Shown piece by piece: positions 17,919-30,172 of a DNA stretch of 64,000 nucleotides. Under the pieces are notes generated by a model. The model was not told the DNA's origin, ran no database searches, and saw only the letters and a list, made by a program, of their open reading frames with translations. How positions within the stretch are numbered: position 1 is the first letter of the stretch; each line of letters opens with the position of its first letter. The position numbers and the translations under genes were made by a program. Location: positions 117,128-181,127 of the forward strand of contig NZ_JAHKQD010000003.1 in NCBI RefSeq assembly GCF_018860915.1. The letters are read 5' to 3'. The DNA is from Colwellia sp. C2M11. Its GTDB lineage: Bacteria; Pseudomonadota; Gammaproteobacteria; Enterobacterales; Alteromonadaceae.

Positions 17919-17945
17919 AGGCTGTAAAGTTATTCTTTACAGCCT
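17919..17945 (+). terminator. Hairpin terminator in the rpoS-DUF4402 gap
   Basis: Perfect 11-bp stem (arm AGGCTGTAAAG, 17919-17929 with 17935-17945) and a 5-base loop. On the plus strand it is followed by GCTTTTTATTATTTT, a good T tract. On the minus strand, the direction of rpoS, the T run is poor. It may end rpoS transcripts as a bidirectional element, or belong to an unrecognised plus-strand transcript. Confidence 0.6.
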
Positions 17946-17994
17946 GCTTTTTATTATTTTAATAATTTAATTATTTTTTTGACTACATTTTAAA

Positions 17995-18888
17995 TTATTG
18001 ATTTTCAAATAACGCTTCAATCGATAAGTTTTGCTGACTTAAGATATCGCGAAGGCGTTTCAGTCCTTCCACTTGAATTTGACGAACTCGTTCACGAGTT
18101 AAACCTATCTCAATGCCGACATTTTCTAATGTTTCAGCTTCATAGCCCATTAAACCAAAACGTCTAGCAATTACTTCTTTTTGTTTGGAGTTTAACTCAT
18201 TTAGCCAGTTCACTATGTTATTACTCAGATCTTCCGACTGTAAGTCTCCTTCTGGACCATTACTTTTGCTATCAGGAATAACGTCGAGTAATACTTTATC
18301 TGAGTCACCTGAAAAAGGTGTATCTACTGATGCTATACGTTCATTCAAACGCAGCATTTTAGTGACATCTGCAACCGGTTTATCTAGTGTATTGGCTATA
18401 TCTTCAGCGGTTGGTTCATGGTCTAACTTTTGAATAAGTTCTCGTGAAGTTCGTAGATAAATATTTAATTCTTTAACGACATGAATGGGTAAGCGAATGG
18501 TACGTGTTTGATTCATTATCGCTCGTTCTATCGTTTGACGAATCCACCAAGTAGCATAAGTAGAGAAGCGAAAGCCTCGCTCAGGATCAAATTTTTCAAC
18601 AGCACGAATTAAACCTAAATTACCTTCTTCAATTAAATCAAGTAAAGGTAAACCACGGTTATTATAGCGTCGAGCTATTTTAACCACTAAACGTAAATTG
18701 CTTTCTATCATACGCTTACGTGATGCTTCATCACCTTTTAGGGATAGGCGCGAGAAATAAACTTCTTCTTCTGCGCTTAGTAATGGTGAAAACCCTATTT
18801 CACTTAAATAAATTTGTGTTGCATCAACACCTGACGATTTTTGTACTTTGTCTTTAAGCACGGTCGTTTGTTTTTTTTCTTTTACCAT
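17995..18888 (-). CDS. rpoS: RNA polymerase sigma factor RpoS (stationary phase / stress)
   Basis: 297 aa. Sigma-70 family region 2 is intact: [20 protein letters not shown], then [20 protein letters not shown]. Region 4 helix-turn-helix is [21 protein letters not shown]. The N-terminus is short, with no sigma-70 region 1.1, and contains [21 protein letters not shown] as in RpoS. A strong ribosome-binding site (AAGGGAG) precedes the ATG. It follows nlpD, the usual neighbour; in enterics the main rpoS promoter lies inside nlpD. It directs the general stress and stationary-phase regulon. Confidence 0.98.
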   Translation of the reverse strand: MVKEKKQTTVLKDKVQKSSGVDATQIYLSEIGFSPLLSAEEEVYFSRLSLKGDEASRKRMIESNLRLVVKIARRYNNRGLPLLDLIEEGNLGLIRAVEKFDPERGFRFSTYATWWIRQTIERAIMNQTRTIRLPIHVVKELNIYLRTSRELIQKLDHEPTAEDIANTLDKPVADVTKMLRLNERIASVDTPFSGDSDKVLLDVIPDSKSNGPEGDLQSEDLSNNIVNWLNELNSKQKEVIARRFGLMGYEAETLENVGIEIGLTRERVRQIQVEGLKRLRDILSQQNLSIEALFENQ

Positions 18889-19019
18889 GGTGTTCTCCCT
18901 TATCTCGCAAGCTTATTATTAACTATTATATATTCACACTAACTCCAATTTATTTAATCAAACAGTATTCTTTTTAATCAATGATTTACTATGATTAATA
19001 CCTCAATAGAATACACTTC

Positions 19020-19904
19020 TTATCGCTTCGGCAAATACTTTAAGGGATCAACTGACTTTCCTCGAAAACGTATTTCAAAATGAAGCATAACCCTTTCTGT
19101 ATCAGTATCTCCCATCGTTGCTATAGTATCTCCAGCCTTTACTTGCTGCTGTTCTTTTACCAGTATTTTATCATTATGGGCATAGGCACTAAGATAATCA
19201 TCATTGTGCTTTATAATAACTAACTTGCCATAACCTCTTAATGCGCTCCCCGAGTAAACAACTTTACCACTTGCCGTCGCCTTAATTTTAGTACCGCGTT
19301 GAGCAGTAATATCGATCCCTTTATTGCCTTTTTCTTTCGCAGAAAAATAGGCAATGATTTTTCCTTTAACAGGCCATTGCCAACGACGAATTTTTTGAGA
19401 AAAATTATCTTTCGGTTGACTATTTTCTATTATTTTCTTATCACTTATATTTTTACCATACGCCTGCTTTTTCGAAGATGCAACACTCTTTTTCACTACA
19501 GTATTGTTCTTTTGAGTAGAGCTTTTAGTCGGACTTTTACTGTACTGCTTATTCTTACTAGCTTTTACACTTTTTGTCTGTTTATTCGCCACTAAAATTA
19601 ATTTTTGATTTGGAAAAATATTATAAGGAGCTGGAATATTATTCAATTTAGCTATTTGCCGAACATCAGAATTTGCTCGCCATGCAATTGAATATAATGT
19701 TTCTCCCGGCTGCACTACATACTCAGTACTATTGATAGTATTTTGAGCTTGTTTAGTTAAGGGAATACTGCCATAGACAGTTACTACAGGAGCGGGTTTT
19801 TCCCGAGAAGAGCACGCCAAAAGATTCAGAACTAAAAAAATACAACACAATAATTTTAAAAGTGTTTTAGGCGTTGTATTATTTTTAATTTGAATCGCTA
19901 TCAT
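19020..19904 (-). CDS. nlpD: Lipoprotein NlpD, amidase activator (LysM + degenerate M23)
   Basis: 295 aa from the ATG at 19904. A longer frame reaches 19985 but overlaps yqaA and would place the signal sequence internally. The signal peptide ends in lipobox LLAC. A LysM domain (YVVQPGETLYSIAW...LNNIP) binds peptidoglycan. A lysine/serine-rich linker leads to a C-terminal M23-type fold (KGIDITAQRG...SAYAHNDK...LHFEIRF). The metal ligands are incomplete: the first His of the HxxxD motif is missing. This fits NlpD as a non-catalytic activator of the AmiC amidase at the septum. Upstream gene of rpoS. Confidence 0.95.
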   Translation of the reverse strand: MIAIQIKNNTTPKTLLKLLCCIFLVLNLLACSSREKPAPVVTVYGSIPLTKQAQNTINSTEYVVQPGETLYSIAWRANSDVRQIAKLNNIPAPYNIFPNQKLILVANKQTKSVKASKNKQYSKSPTKSSTQKNNTVVKKSVASSKKQAYGKNISDKKIIENSQPKDNFSQKIRRWQWPVKGKIIAYFSAKEKGNKGIDITAQRGTKIKATASGKVVYSGSALRGYGKLVIIKHNDDYLSAYAHNDKILVKEQQQVKAGDTIATMGDTDTERVMLHFEIRFRGKSVDPLKYLPKR

Positions 19905-19918
19905 GGTTAAACGAACAA

Positions 19919-20497
19919 TTATTTCAAGACTAAATACGCAATGATAATTAGTGCAACAACAGTCCAACCTATCATGTCTATCCATTTACGTAATTTATGT
20001 GTAATAGCCTCTCCTCCCCACTGAATTAATCCAGCAACAAGGAAAAATCGCATCCCTCGTCCAATAGCTGAAGCAAGTAGAAAAGGTAAAAATGCCATAT
20101 GTAAAAAGCCAGCACTTACTGTAAATAACTTATAAGGTATAGGTGAGAAGCCAGCAATAAACACTACCCATACACCCCATTCATTAAACCAAGTTATTGC
20201 GGTATCAAATCGTGCTTGATAACCAAATTCAGTAATAAGTGGTTGTATCCATGGTTCAAACATCATATAACCAAGCAAATAACCAACAGCTCCTCCTAAA
20301 ATAGACGAAATCGTTGTCAGGCTGGCTAGTCGCCATGCTTTTTCAGGTTTAGCTAATACCATAGGTGCAAGTAGAACATCAGGCGGAATAGGAAAGAATA
20401 CCGATTCAGCAAAAGTTAACAGTGCTAACATCCGTGGCGCAAACTTATGCTCAGCCCATTTTAGCGTCCAATCATAAACCGCCGTAAATATTTTCAT
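19919..20497 (-). CDS. yqaA: YqaA family membrane protein (DedA/VTT-like)
   Basis: 192 aa with several hydrophobic segments. The VTT/SNARE-associated motif appears as FAESVFFPIPPDVLLAPMVL near residue 30 and FIAGFSPIPYKLFTVSAGF near 113. Distantly related DedA proteins take part in lipid-carrier recycling and membrane homeostasis, but YqaA's own substrate is not established. Its start codon overlaps the pcm stop by one base (TAATG type), so it is co-transcribed with surE-pcm-yqaA-nlpD-rpoS. Confidence 0.92.
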   Translation of the reverse strand: MKIFTAVYDWTLKWAEHKFAPRMLALLTFAESVFFPIPPDVLLAPMVLAKPEKAWRLASLTTISSILGGAVGYLLGYMMFEPWIQPLITEFGYQARFDTAITWFNEWGVWVVFIAGFSPIPYKLFTVSAGFLHMAFLPFLLASAIGRGMRFFLVAGLIQWGGEAITHKLRKWIDMIGWTVVALIIIAYLVLK

Positions 20498-21162
20498 TAC
20501 AATAACTCTCCAGCGACTAGCGGTACAAATCGAACGACTTCAACTTGCTCCTCGCTATAACTATCACCATGGCGAGTAATGGTTTTCAGTATTTGAGTTT
20601 TATCGCCTACAGGAATAACTAAACGTCCACCATCAACCAGCTGATCAAGTAATGCTTGTGGCACACGAGCTGCACCAGCGGTTACAATAATGGCATCAAA
20701 GGGAGCTTTACTTGCCCAGCCTTGCCAACCGTCTCCATGCTTTAATGAAATATTATGTAAATCTATCGATCTTAAACAGCGCTTAGCTTGAAACTGTAAA
20801 GCCTTAATTCGCTCTACCGAAAAAACTTTATCTGTTAGTTGCGCTAAAATAGAAGTTTGGTAACCTGAGCCGGTACCTATTTCTAGAATGTTTTTAGGCT
20901 TATAATCATTCAATAATAGCTCTGACATTTTTGCAACTATATAAGGCTGAGATATAGTTTGCCCTTGTCCAATAGGTAAGGCTGTATTATCGTAAGCTTT
21001 ATGAGCCAATATTTCTGGTAAGAAAATATGACGAGGTGAACTTGCTATAGCATGTAATACCTGCGGATTTGTTATGCCTTCAGCCTGCAACTTTTGTGCA
21101 AGTAATTCTCCACTTCTTTTTGTTCTACTGCCCGCCCTAGCATTTTTTTTATGACTCATCAT
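20497..21162 (-). CDS. pcm: Protein-L-isoaspartate O-methyltransferase
   Basis: 221 aa. It methylates isoaspartyl residues in aged proteins using S-adenosylmethionine, starting their repair. The SAM-binding motif I is [15 protein letters not shown]. The upstream signature [18 protein letters not shown] is diagnostic of PCMT, and [10 protein letters not shown] is the post-motif II segment. It overlaps surE by four bases, the classic surE-pcm arrangement linked to stationary-phase survival. Confidence 0.98.
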   Translation of the reverse strand: MMSHKKNARAGSRTKRSGELLAQKLQAEGITNPQVLHAIASSPRHIFLPEILAHKAYDNTALPIGQGQTISQPYIVAKMSELLLNDYKPKNILEIGTGSGYQTSILAQLTDKVFSVERIKALQFQAKRCLRSIDLHNISLKHGDGWQGWASKAPFDAIIVTAGAARVPQALLDQLVDGGRLVIPVGDKTQILKTITRHGDSYSEEQVEVVRFVPLVAGELL

Positions 21163-21911
21163 AACCTTACTTCACCTATCCATTCTTTCATACTATCTAT
21201 ACTGTTATGTGCTGTTATATCAACAGTGAGCGGTGTTACTGAAACATAACTATTCGCTACTGCATGAAAATCTGTACCTTCACCACCATCAAGCTCTTTA
21301 CCTAACCTGCCATACCAATAAATATCTCTTTGCCATGGGTCTTTCATTTTCTGCATCTGTTCAGCTTTATGTCTATGACCAAGACGGGTGACTTTTATCC
21401 CTCTTATGTCATCAATTGCCACGTCAGGCACATTGATATTAAGAATTTGATCCGCAGCTAAAGGATGCTCTTGAATACGCTTAATAATTCTCGCGGTAAT
21501 TATTGCCGCGGTTTGATAATACTTTTCATCTTTGCCTAGCAGCGATATAGCAATGGCAGGTAACCCCATATGTCGACCTTCAGTCGCCGCAGCAACAGTA
21601 CCCGAATATATTGTATCATCACCTAAATTCGGGCCATTATTAATGCCAGCCACAACTAAATCAAATGACGATGATGCAAGTTGGCTAACACCTAAATGAA
21701 CTGAATCAGTGGGCGTGCCATTAACAGAAATAAAACCATTTTCTAACACTTCTGCTCTAAGAGGGTTTAATAAAGTTAAAGAATTACTTGCTCCACTGCA
21801 GTTTCTATCCGGTGCAACAACCGTGACATCAAAGTACTTTATTAGCTCTTGTTGTAGCACTTTAATACCCAATGCATGAACACCATCATCATTACTTAAT
21901 AAAATTCTCAT
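21159..21911 (-). CDS. surE: 5'/3'-nucleotidase SurE
   Basis: 250 aa. The N-terminal [16 protein letters not shown] carries the metal-binding Asp pair. SGASNSLT and [26 protein letters not shown] follow, all hallmark SurE motifs. It hydrolyses nucleoside monophosphates and short polyphosphates. It sits 8 bases after truD and overlaps pcm, in the usual truD-surE-pcm-nlpD-rpoS order. Confidence 0.99.
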   Translation of the reverse strand: MRILLSNDDGVHALGIKVLQQELIKYFDVTVVAPDRNCSGASNSLTLLNPLRAEVLENGFISVNGTPTDSVHLGVSQLASSSFDLVVAGINNGPNLGDDTIYSGTVAAATEGRHMGLPAIAISLLGKDEKYYQTAAIITARIIKRIQEHPLAADQILNINVPDVAIDDIRGIKVTRLGHRHKAEQMQKMKDPWQRDIYWYGRLGKELDGGEGTDFHAVANSYVSVTPLTVDITAHNSIDSMKEWIGEVRL

Positions 21912-21919
21912 TAATTATT

Positions 21920-23002
21920 TCACTCTATATTACCGTTCGCCTGTGTATTAACACGTTGAGTGCAATCTTGATAATCAATTAACTCTCGCAGCACTGTCGT
22001 TGCATATGAACCAGCAGCCAATGAGAAGCTAATTTTTACAGCAGGTAATGCTTCTTCAATCGAGCTGTCATTTGTTAAGAGCTCAATGTCTGCATTATCA
22101 ACAACTAACCGAATACGTCGACGCTCTTGTTTTAAGCCAAAACGTGGTAAGCCATTAGCAAATTCACTGTTCTTATCAGCGATTTCTTGTTCAAGTATAC
22201 CGGGTTCAGCAGCTGTCATTAGATCACCAGCTCCCCACATTGCTGCAGTAATATCCACATCTTTTTCAATTAAGCGTTGTTTAAGAACAGCATCAATCTC
22301 TTTAGGGCGAAACACAGATTGAGAACCGGCAAGCATTAATACATCACCTAATTGTAATTCTGAGAAGGTATTATTTTTAATACGTTGATTAACTATCGCA
22401 TTAAAAATATATGATCGTGCTGCTGATAAATACATCCCCCGTTTCTTTTTATCTTTTACTTTTGTGCCTGAAAACAAACCTAATGCATGTTCAATGTTAC
22501 CACCGTCAATGCCAAAACGCTGTTCACCAAAATAATTAGGCACACCCTGCTCTATAATTTTTTGCCAACGTTCATACAACGTTTTAAGTTCGGTAACGTC
22601 ACGTAATATTAACTCAAAACGATTACCAGTTAATGCGCCTGTACGTAGTTTTTTGTTATGTCTTTTGTAACTGAGTACTTCAACACCTTCAATAACGAGA
22701 TCTGATAAATCATATGTTTGCTTACCAGGTACATGAATACCGAACCATTGTTCTGTTACAGCAAAGCGATCTTTTAAACCTGCATAAGACACTAATTGTT
22801 CTTTTACCTTAAAATATTTAGCTAATTCTCGGGCAACAAAAACAGTGTTTGCACCGGTTTTTCTAATATGAATAAATAAGTGCTCGCCTTCACCGCAAGG
22901 TAAAAAAGGCAGTAGTTCAAACACTTTAAAATCACTTTGGTTGACTCTTAATAAACCTTTAGACTCAGGTTTGTGGTGCAAATAGGCAAGTTCTTGTAAC
23001 AT
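21920..23002 (-). CDS. truD: tRNA pseudouridine(13) synthase TruD
   Basis: 360 aa, normal length. It isomerises U13 of tRNA-Glu. The catalytic aspartate lies in YAGLKDRFAVTEQW. The N-terminal FKVFELLPFLPCGEGEHLFIHIRKTG and the motif PNYFGEQRFG are family signatures, and KRGMYLSAARSYIFNAIVNQRI follows. Situated between ispF and surE. Confidence 0.98.
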   Translation of the reverse strand: MLQELAYLHHKPESKGLLRVNQSDFKVFELLPFLPCGEGEHLFIHIRKTGANTVFVARELAKYFKVKEQLVSYAGLKDRFAVTEQWFGIHVPGKQTYDLSDLVIEGVEVLSYKRHNKKLRTGALTGNRFELILRDVTELKTLYERWQKIIEQGVPNYFGEQRFGIDGGNIEHALGLFSGTKVKDKKKRGMYLSAARSYIFNAIVNQRIKNNTFSELQLGDVLMLAGSQSVFRPKEIDAVLKQRLIEKDVDITAAMWGAGDLMTAAEPGILEQEIADKNSEFANGLPRFGLKQERRRIRLVVDNADIELLTNDSSIEEALPAVKISFSLAAGSYATTVLRELIDYQDCTQRVNTQANGNIE

Positions 23003-23038
23003 TATTTATCTCTGAATTAGTCGTAAGGAGCAGTAAAA

Positions 23039-23542
23039 TTAAATTTCTGTTGTCACTGAAATGGAATGAGAAAGAGGTGTCAGCAATATAACACAATGAA
23101 CCGCAATGCCTTCTTTTCTACCGGCATATCCTAGCTTTTCCGTTGTAGTTGCCTTGACATTAATTTGCCCTAACGAACAATTTAAGTCTTCACTTAGACA
23201 CTCGCGCATTGCCATTAAATAAGGTGCTATTTTAGGTGCTTGAGCAACAATGGTTATATCACCATTGCCAACTTCATAACCTTGTTCATTCATTAAAGCC
23301 ACGACATGACGTAGCAAAATTCTGCTAGAAATATTTTCATATTGTCCATCAGTATCAGGAAAATGATTCCCGATATCTCCTAAACAAAGTGCTCCTAAAA
23401 TAGCATCGCAAAGCGCATGTATAGCAACATCACCATCGGAATGCGCAATAAAACCTTTATCAAAAGGAATGGCAACTCCTGCAAGCATTAAGGGTCCTGA
23501 GCCACCAAATTTATGTACATCAAAACCATGACCTATACGCAT
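23039..23542 (-). CDS. ispF: 2-C-methyl-D-erythritol 2,4-cyclodiphosphate synthase
   Basis: 167 aa. Fifth enzyme of the MEP isoprenoid pathway. The zinc ligands lie in [12 protein letters not shown] and in [29 protein letters not shown] follows. The C-terminus has the extra residues common in this lineage. It overlaps ispD by 10 bases, so the two are translationally coupled. Together with dxs and ispA at the right of the window it supports isoprenoid synthesis. Confidence 0.99.
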   Translation of the reverse strand: MRIGHGFDVHKFGGSGPLMLAGVAIPFDKGFIAHSDGDVAIHALCDAILGALCLGDIGNHFPDTDGQYENISSRILLRHVVALMNEQGYEVGNGDITIVAQAPKIAPYLMAMRECLSEDLNCSLGQINVKATTTEKLGYAGRKEGIAVHCVILLTPLSHSISVTTEI

Positions 23543-24282
23543 TTTTTATCCTTTTCATGTTCAATTTTTTGCTGATTTAAATAAAAACTAGCTAAGATTA
23601 AATCTTCTGGGCGCGTTATTTTTATATTGTCTCTTCTACCTGGAATAAGTAAACAAGGTAAGCCTACAAACTCAATAGCAGAAGCTTCGTCCGTAATTAC
23701 TAGCCCTTTTTCTTTAGCTTGTATTATTGCTTCTTTTAATTCTTGGGCTTTAAACATTTGTGGTGTAAAAGCATGCCACAAACTACTGCGATCAATTGTT
23801 TTATCAACACCTGCTTGACCAGAATCATTGCTGCTAGCACGCTTCATGGTATCAACAACAGGGGCTGCTAAGATTCCACCTGTATTATGTTCAAGGCATT
23901 GTAAAATAAGTTTATCGATATCGTCATGAGTAATACAAGGTCGGGCTGCATCATGTACCAATACCCAATCCAATTCATCAATCGCCTGTAAACCACTTAA
24001 AACAGAATCGACTCTCTCTTCACCACCACTAACTTTTATAATGTTAGGGTTATCTGATAATGCTGTTTTGACAAAATAGCCATCATCATCACTTATAGCT
24101 ACGATCACTTTTGCTATATTTTTATGGCTAAGTAGACGTTTAATTGTATGACTTAAAATAGTTTGTTCATTGATTGTAAGATATTGTTTAGGACATGATG
24201 CCAACATCCGTTTGCCAACACCGGCAGCAGGAACAACGACAACAAACTGTTGATTTTCAACGAATGGAATAGCATTATTCAC
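23533..24282 (-). CDS. ispD: 2-C-methyl-D-erythritol 4-phosphate cytidylyltransferase
   Basis: 249 aa. Transfers CMP to MEP in the MEP pathway. The nucleotide-binding [20 protein letters not shown] is near the N-terminus, and the signature [12 protein letters not shown] is in the middle. It starts 2 bases after ftsB ends (ftsB-ispD-ispF order) and overlaps ispF. Confidence 0.99.
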   Translation of the reverse strand: MNNAIPFVENQQFVVVVPAAGVGKRMLASCPKQYLTINEQTILSHTIKRLLSHKNIAKVIVAISDDDGYFVKTALSDNPNIIKVSGGEERVDSVLSGLQAIDELDWVLVHDAARPCITHDDIDKLILQCLEHNTGGILAAPVVDTMKRASSNDSGQAGVDKTIDRSSLWHAFTPQMFKAQELKEAIIQAKEKGLVITDEASAIEFVGLPCLLIPGRRDNIKITRPEDLILASFYLNQQKIEHEKDKKCV

Positions 24283-24284
24283 AA

Positions 24285-24599
24285 CTAATATAACTCTTTG
24301 TTGGTATTGTCATTTACTTCACTATTCTTACTAGGAACAACACGAAAAAACGTTTCATTTTCCTTAATCATACCAAGTTCATTTCTAGCACGCTCTTCGA
24401 TTGCTTCTGTACCTAACTTGAGATCATCTGTATCTGCATATAATAATTTATTTCGTTGTTGAAGTTTGGCATTTACTAGTTGCTGAGCTTTAACATCTTC
24501 TTGCAAAGATAAATAATCAGACACACTGTTTTTACCGAACCAAAGTCGATATTGCAGTAAAGCCAACACAATTAATAATAGTACTGTAAATGCCCTCAT
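24285..24599 (-). CDS. ftsB: Cell division protein FtsB
   Basis: 104 aa. A single N-terminal membrane helix (AFTVLLLIVLALLQYRLWFG) is followed by a coiled-coil (SLQEDVKAQQLVNAKLQQRN) and ERARNELGMIKENETFFRVV, the typical FtsB C-terminal motif. FtsB joins FtsL and FtsQ in the divisome and activates septal wall synthesis. It lies directly upstream of ispD, as in other gammaproteobacteria. Confidence 0.97.
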   Translation of the reverse strand: MRAFTVLLLIVLALLQYRLWFGKNSVSDYLSLQEDVKAQQLVNAKLQQRNKLLYADTDDLKLGTEAIEERARNELGMIKENETFFRVVPSKNSEVNDNTNKELY

Positions 24600-24656
24600 A
24601 ATCCCTTAATAAAATAAATAATGACAAGAAGATTTACTATTATATGGGCTTCTTAT

Positions 24657-25310
24657 TTATAACGCTAATGGTTGTTTGAAGTCTTTCCAGTTAATCGCAC
24701 AAGAAAGTAACAATTCACGTAAACTTGGTATGATCGGCTGTGACACGCTACTATACGTTTTATTTTTCCAACAGTGTCCGGCGCAAGCCGCTAACATAAT
24801 CTTTTTATTCGGTTTTAGTAGCTTAATTTTGGTATTATTTACAGGAAAGTTATCCGCTAAACTATCGCTACTAAGAGAAATCCAGCCAGCTACATTACTG
24901 CGAAGTCGTTTATTTTCGACATCAATCTTATCAATAGAATCTAATATTACATGTCCCCCAATAAATATTGGCACCACTAACCCTAAGGTTAATTTTTGTG
25001 TTAAATACCATGAAGAAACTTCTGGTGCTGTCTGTCCTGATAACGACAACTTACTGGCTTGTTTTGCTGACCAACTCGCATTTTGAATATCTAATGTTAA
25101 CGGACTAATTCCCTGTGCATTAACTTGGGTCATTAAATTGGCTGTGCGCTTAATGTAATAACTTAAACTCTTTAAACGCCCTTGTACCGATTGTACAGAC
25201 GTAAATTCACCATGTGCAAGCAGGCGTAACTCTCGCTCATAAAGCGCATTACATATTTCTGCAAAGTCATTACTTTGCTGGTCAGTTTGCCAAAGAGAAG
25301 TTTGCGACAT
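24657..25310 (-). CDS. Uncharacterised protein between eno and ftsB
   Basis: 217 aa from the ATG at 25310 (a TTG lies one codon earlier). No family was recognised. The N-terminal half is helical and polar (FAEICNALYERELRLLAHG). No signal peptide is seen. One moderately hydrophobic stretch (LTLGLVVPIFIGGHVILDSI) sits in the middle. The C-terminal third has a Cys-rich patch, AACAGHCWKN, and a later SCAINW. It is on the same strand as eno and ftsB and fills the gap between them. An opposite-strand frame of 136 codons here is less likely because the operon context favours this strand. Confidence 0.6.
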   Translation of the reverse strand: MSQTSLWQTDQQSNDFAEICNALYERELRLLAHGEFTSVQSVQGRLKSLSYYIKRTANLMTQVNAQGISPLTLDIQNASWSAKQASKLSLSGQTAPEVSSWYLTQKLTLGLVVPIFIGGHVILDSIDKIDVENKRLRSNVAGWISLSSDSLADNFPVNNTKIKLLKPNKKIMLAACAGHCWKNKTYSSVSQPIIPSLRELLLSCAINWKDFKQPLAL

Positions 25311-25405
25311 CAATTAATAAATCAAGTAGTTATATTTGTATTATTCAGATAATTCGTTATCTCTTAGCATACTTGATTGTCGATAAAAAATACAACGCCA
25401 GATAA

Positions 25406-25433
25406 AAAAACCGAGCTTTAAAGCTCGGTTTTT
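25406..25433 (-). terminator. eno terminator
   Basis: CCGAGC / GCTCGG stem (25411-25416 with 25423-25428, loop TTTAAA), flanked by A5 and T5. On the minus strand a T6 run follows. It lies about 80 bases beyond the eno stop codon. The symmetrical A/T flanks could make it bidirectional. Confidence 0.88.
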
Positions 25434-25514
25434 AATCAAAGACACTTGAAATATATTACGGTGATATAAACACTCTGTTTATAAATCTTTATTCAAAATT
25501 AATAACACAAATGG

Positions 25515-26825
<1,311 letters not shown>

Positions 26826-26842
26826 TCAAACTTAAAAAACAA

Positions 26843-26867
26843 AAACCGCAGCCTATAGCTACGGTTT
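26843..26867 (-). terminator. Hairpin between pyrG and eno
   Basis: Imperfect stem AAACCG / CGGTTT (26843-26848 with 26862-26867), with an inner AGC/GCT pairing. On the minus strand a T-rich stretch follows. Probably a partial terminator or attenuator that lets eno be expressed independently of pyrG. Confidence 0.5.
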
Positions 26868-26881
26868 ATAATTATTTTGAA

Positions 26882-28813
<1,932 letters not shown>

Positions 28814-29428
28814 ATGACAAATAAATTAGAGCGCGTGTTATCAGCTATTGACGATATTAACCGCCAAGATAGTAATTTCACCCTACTAAATAACGAAAAG
28901 CACCCAAAAGAATTGCTTTATGGCCAACGAATGACCGCTTGTCTAAATGAGCATTGGCCACAAGCAAGTGAATTATTACAAATAGCAGTTCGAGCTCAGC
29001 ATATTAAGCGTTGGCATTTAAAACGTAATGAGTATGAACCAGGTAAAGCTGGGTATTATAAATGGCGAATCGCGTTAGGGAAGTTTCATGGTGAACTAAC
29101 TGCGAGCCTTATGATCGAGCAAGGTTACAGTGATTTACAAGCGAAACAAACAGCCTCTATAATTTGTAAAGAAAACTTAAAAAGTAAAGAAGATAGCCAA
29201 CTCAATGCTGATAGCCAAACATTGGAAGATGTTGCCTGCTTAGTTTTTCTAGTTCATTACTTTGATGAATTTGCTACACAATATATTGAACAAGATAATG
29301 AAGCTAAAATAATTCGTATTGTGCAATTAACCTGGGGAAAAATGTCTGAAAAAGCTCATAATATTGCCTTGCAAGTAGCACTGCCTAAACATTTGGCCAA
29401 TATTGTCAATAAAGCACTTTCTGCCTAA
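28814..29428 (+). CDS. DUF4202 family protein
   Basis: 204 aa, soluble, mostly helical. The pattern AVRAQHIKRWHLKRNEYEPG, then GYYKWRIALGKFH, followed by VACLVFLVHYFDEFATQY, matches the DUF4202 family, whose biochemical function is unknown. The conserved His residues (QHIKRWH, KFH, VHYF) suggest a possible metal site, but that is inference. It stands alone on the plus strand between pyrG and ybaN. Confidence 0.82.
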   Translation: MTNKLERVLSAIDDINRQDSNFTLLNNEKHPKELLYGQRMTACLNEHWPQASELLQIAVRAQHIKRWHLKRNEYEPGKAGYYKWRIALGKFHGELTASLMIEQGYSDLQAKQTASIICKENLKSKEDSQLNADSQTLEDVACLVFLVHYFDEFATQYIEQDNEAKIIRIVQLTWGKMSEKAHNIALQVALPKHLANIVNKALSA

Positions 29429-29504
29429 TTAGATTCAGAATTTCAATAGTTTGCTGTGTAGTGTTAAGGATTCAAAAATTCGACGGTGGTTTAACTACAG
29501 ACAT

Positions 29505-29645
29505 GAGATTCCGTATCAAAACACTTACGGAATGACGAAATGGGCGTCATCCTGAAAGGAATCAATATCCCATAAACGGCCATCGTTACCTTAAAAAAAT
29601 CGTCATCTTACACCGTCGTCATTCTGAACTTAATTCAGAATCTTA
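29505..29645. repeat. REP-like palindromic elements downstream of the DUF4202 gene
   Basis: Three related units. GATTCCGTA...TACGGAATGACG (hairpin arms 29508-29515 and 29526-29533) comes first. CGTCATCCTGAAAGGAATC (about 29546-29564) follows. The third is CGTCATTCTGAA with TTCAGAATC (arms 29621-29628 and 29634-29641). All share a CGTCATtC end, and the first is inverted relative to the others. This resembles clustered REP/BIME elements found between genes in many gammaproteobacteria. Copies elsewhere in the genome cannot be checked here. Confidence 0.55.
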
Positions 29646-29705
29646 CACATACCTCATTATTTGTCCCGCTTTCTTAAGGGACTACAATATGGTGATAATA
29701 TAGGG

Positions 29706-30161
29706 CTATTTACTAATAGGTAAACGGCATAAAAAAATGAAAGGCCAAATAACTAGGAGAATAACCAAAAACGATAACATCAAGTCTTGTAGTAAATAAG
29801 AAGACCAAGCCACCGATAGTATAATCATAAGCAAGGCAATTCTTTTTGCTTTTCTAGGTATACTTCGACTTTTCTGCCATTCTCGAATTAGTGGTCCAAA
29901 TGTTTTGTTATCAAGTAATTTTTGTTGCATTCTTGGTGACGATTTAGCAAAACAAGCTGTTGCCATAATCAAAAAAACAGTTGTTGGTAGAATTGGTAAG
30001 ATCGCACCTAATATGGCTAAACCAACACAAAAAACGCCCATAGTTTTCCATAGCAAAACCATAATTTTGTTTCGTTTAGCAATAGTCACAGGACAACCTT
30101 GGGCCGTTATTCTAGACTTTATTTCTGCTGTTTGAGTTAGCGATTCTTGGTTTTGACGCAA
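29706..30161 (-). CDS. ybaN: YbaN/DUF454 family inner-membrane protein
   Basis: 151 aa. An N-terminal cytoplasmic stretch is followed by LLWKTMGVFCVGLAILGAIL (first membrane helix) and PTTVFLIMATACFAKSSPRM, the DUF454 signature. Two further hydrophobic segments lie near the C-terminus. The function of the family is unknown. It lies 11 bases after the SpoU-type methyltransferase gene and is likely co-transcribed with it. Confidence 0.9.
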   Translation of the reverse strand: MRQNQESLTQTAEIKSRITAQGCPVTIAKRNKIMVLLWKTMGVFCVGLAILGAILPILPTTVFLIMATACFAKSSPRMQQKLLDNKTFGPLIREWQKSRSIPRKAKRIALLMIILSVAWSSYLLQDLMLSFLVILLVIWPFIFLCRLPISK

Positions 30162-30172
30162 AACTCACTCCA

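Larger units (their letters stand above)
17492..17994. other. Intergenic region between rpoS and the DUF4402 cluster (503 bp)
   Basis: No gene is evident. It contains a minus-strand -10 box, two palindromes that may be operators, and a strong hairpin at 17919-17945; each is listed separately. The segment 17656-17918 shows no further recognisable structure. Confidence 0.6.

Noticed and set aside
19020..19904. Active M23 endopeptidase call for NlpD
   Set aside because: Metal ligands are incomplete, so it is an amidase activator rather than an enzyme.
19905..19985. N-terminal extension of NlpD
   Set aside because: It overlaps yqaA and would put the lipoprotein signal inside the protein.
24676..25086. 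136-codon plus-strand frame
   Set aside because: Antisense to the longer minus-strand gene that continues the eno-ftsB direction; no recognisable domain.
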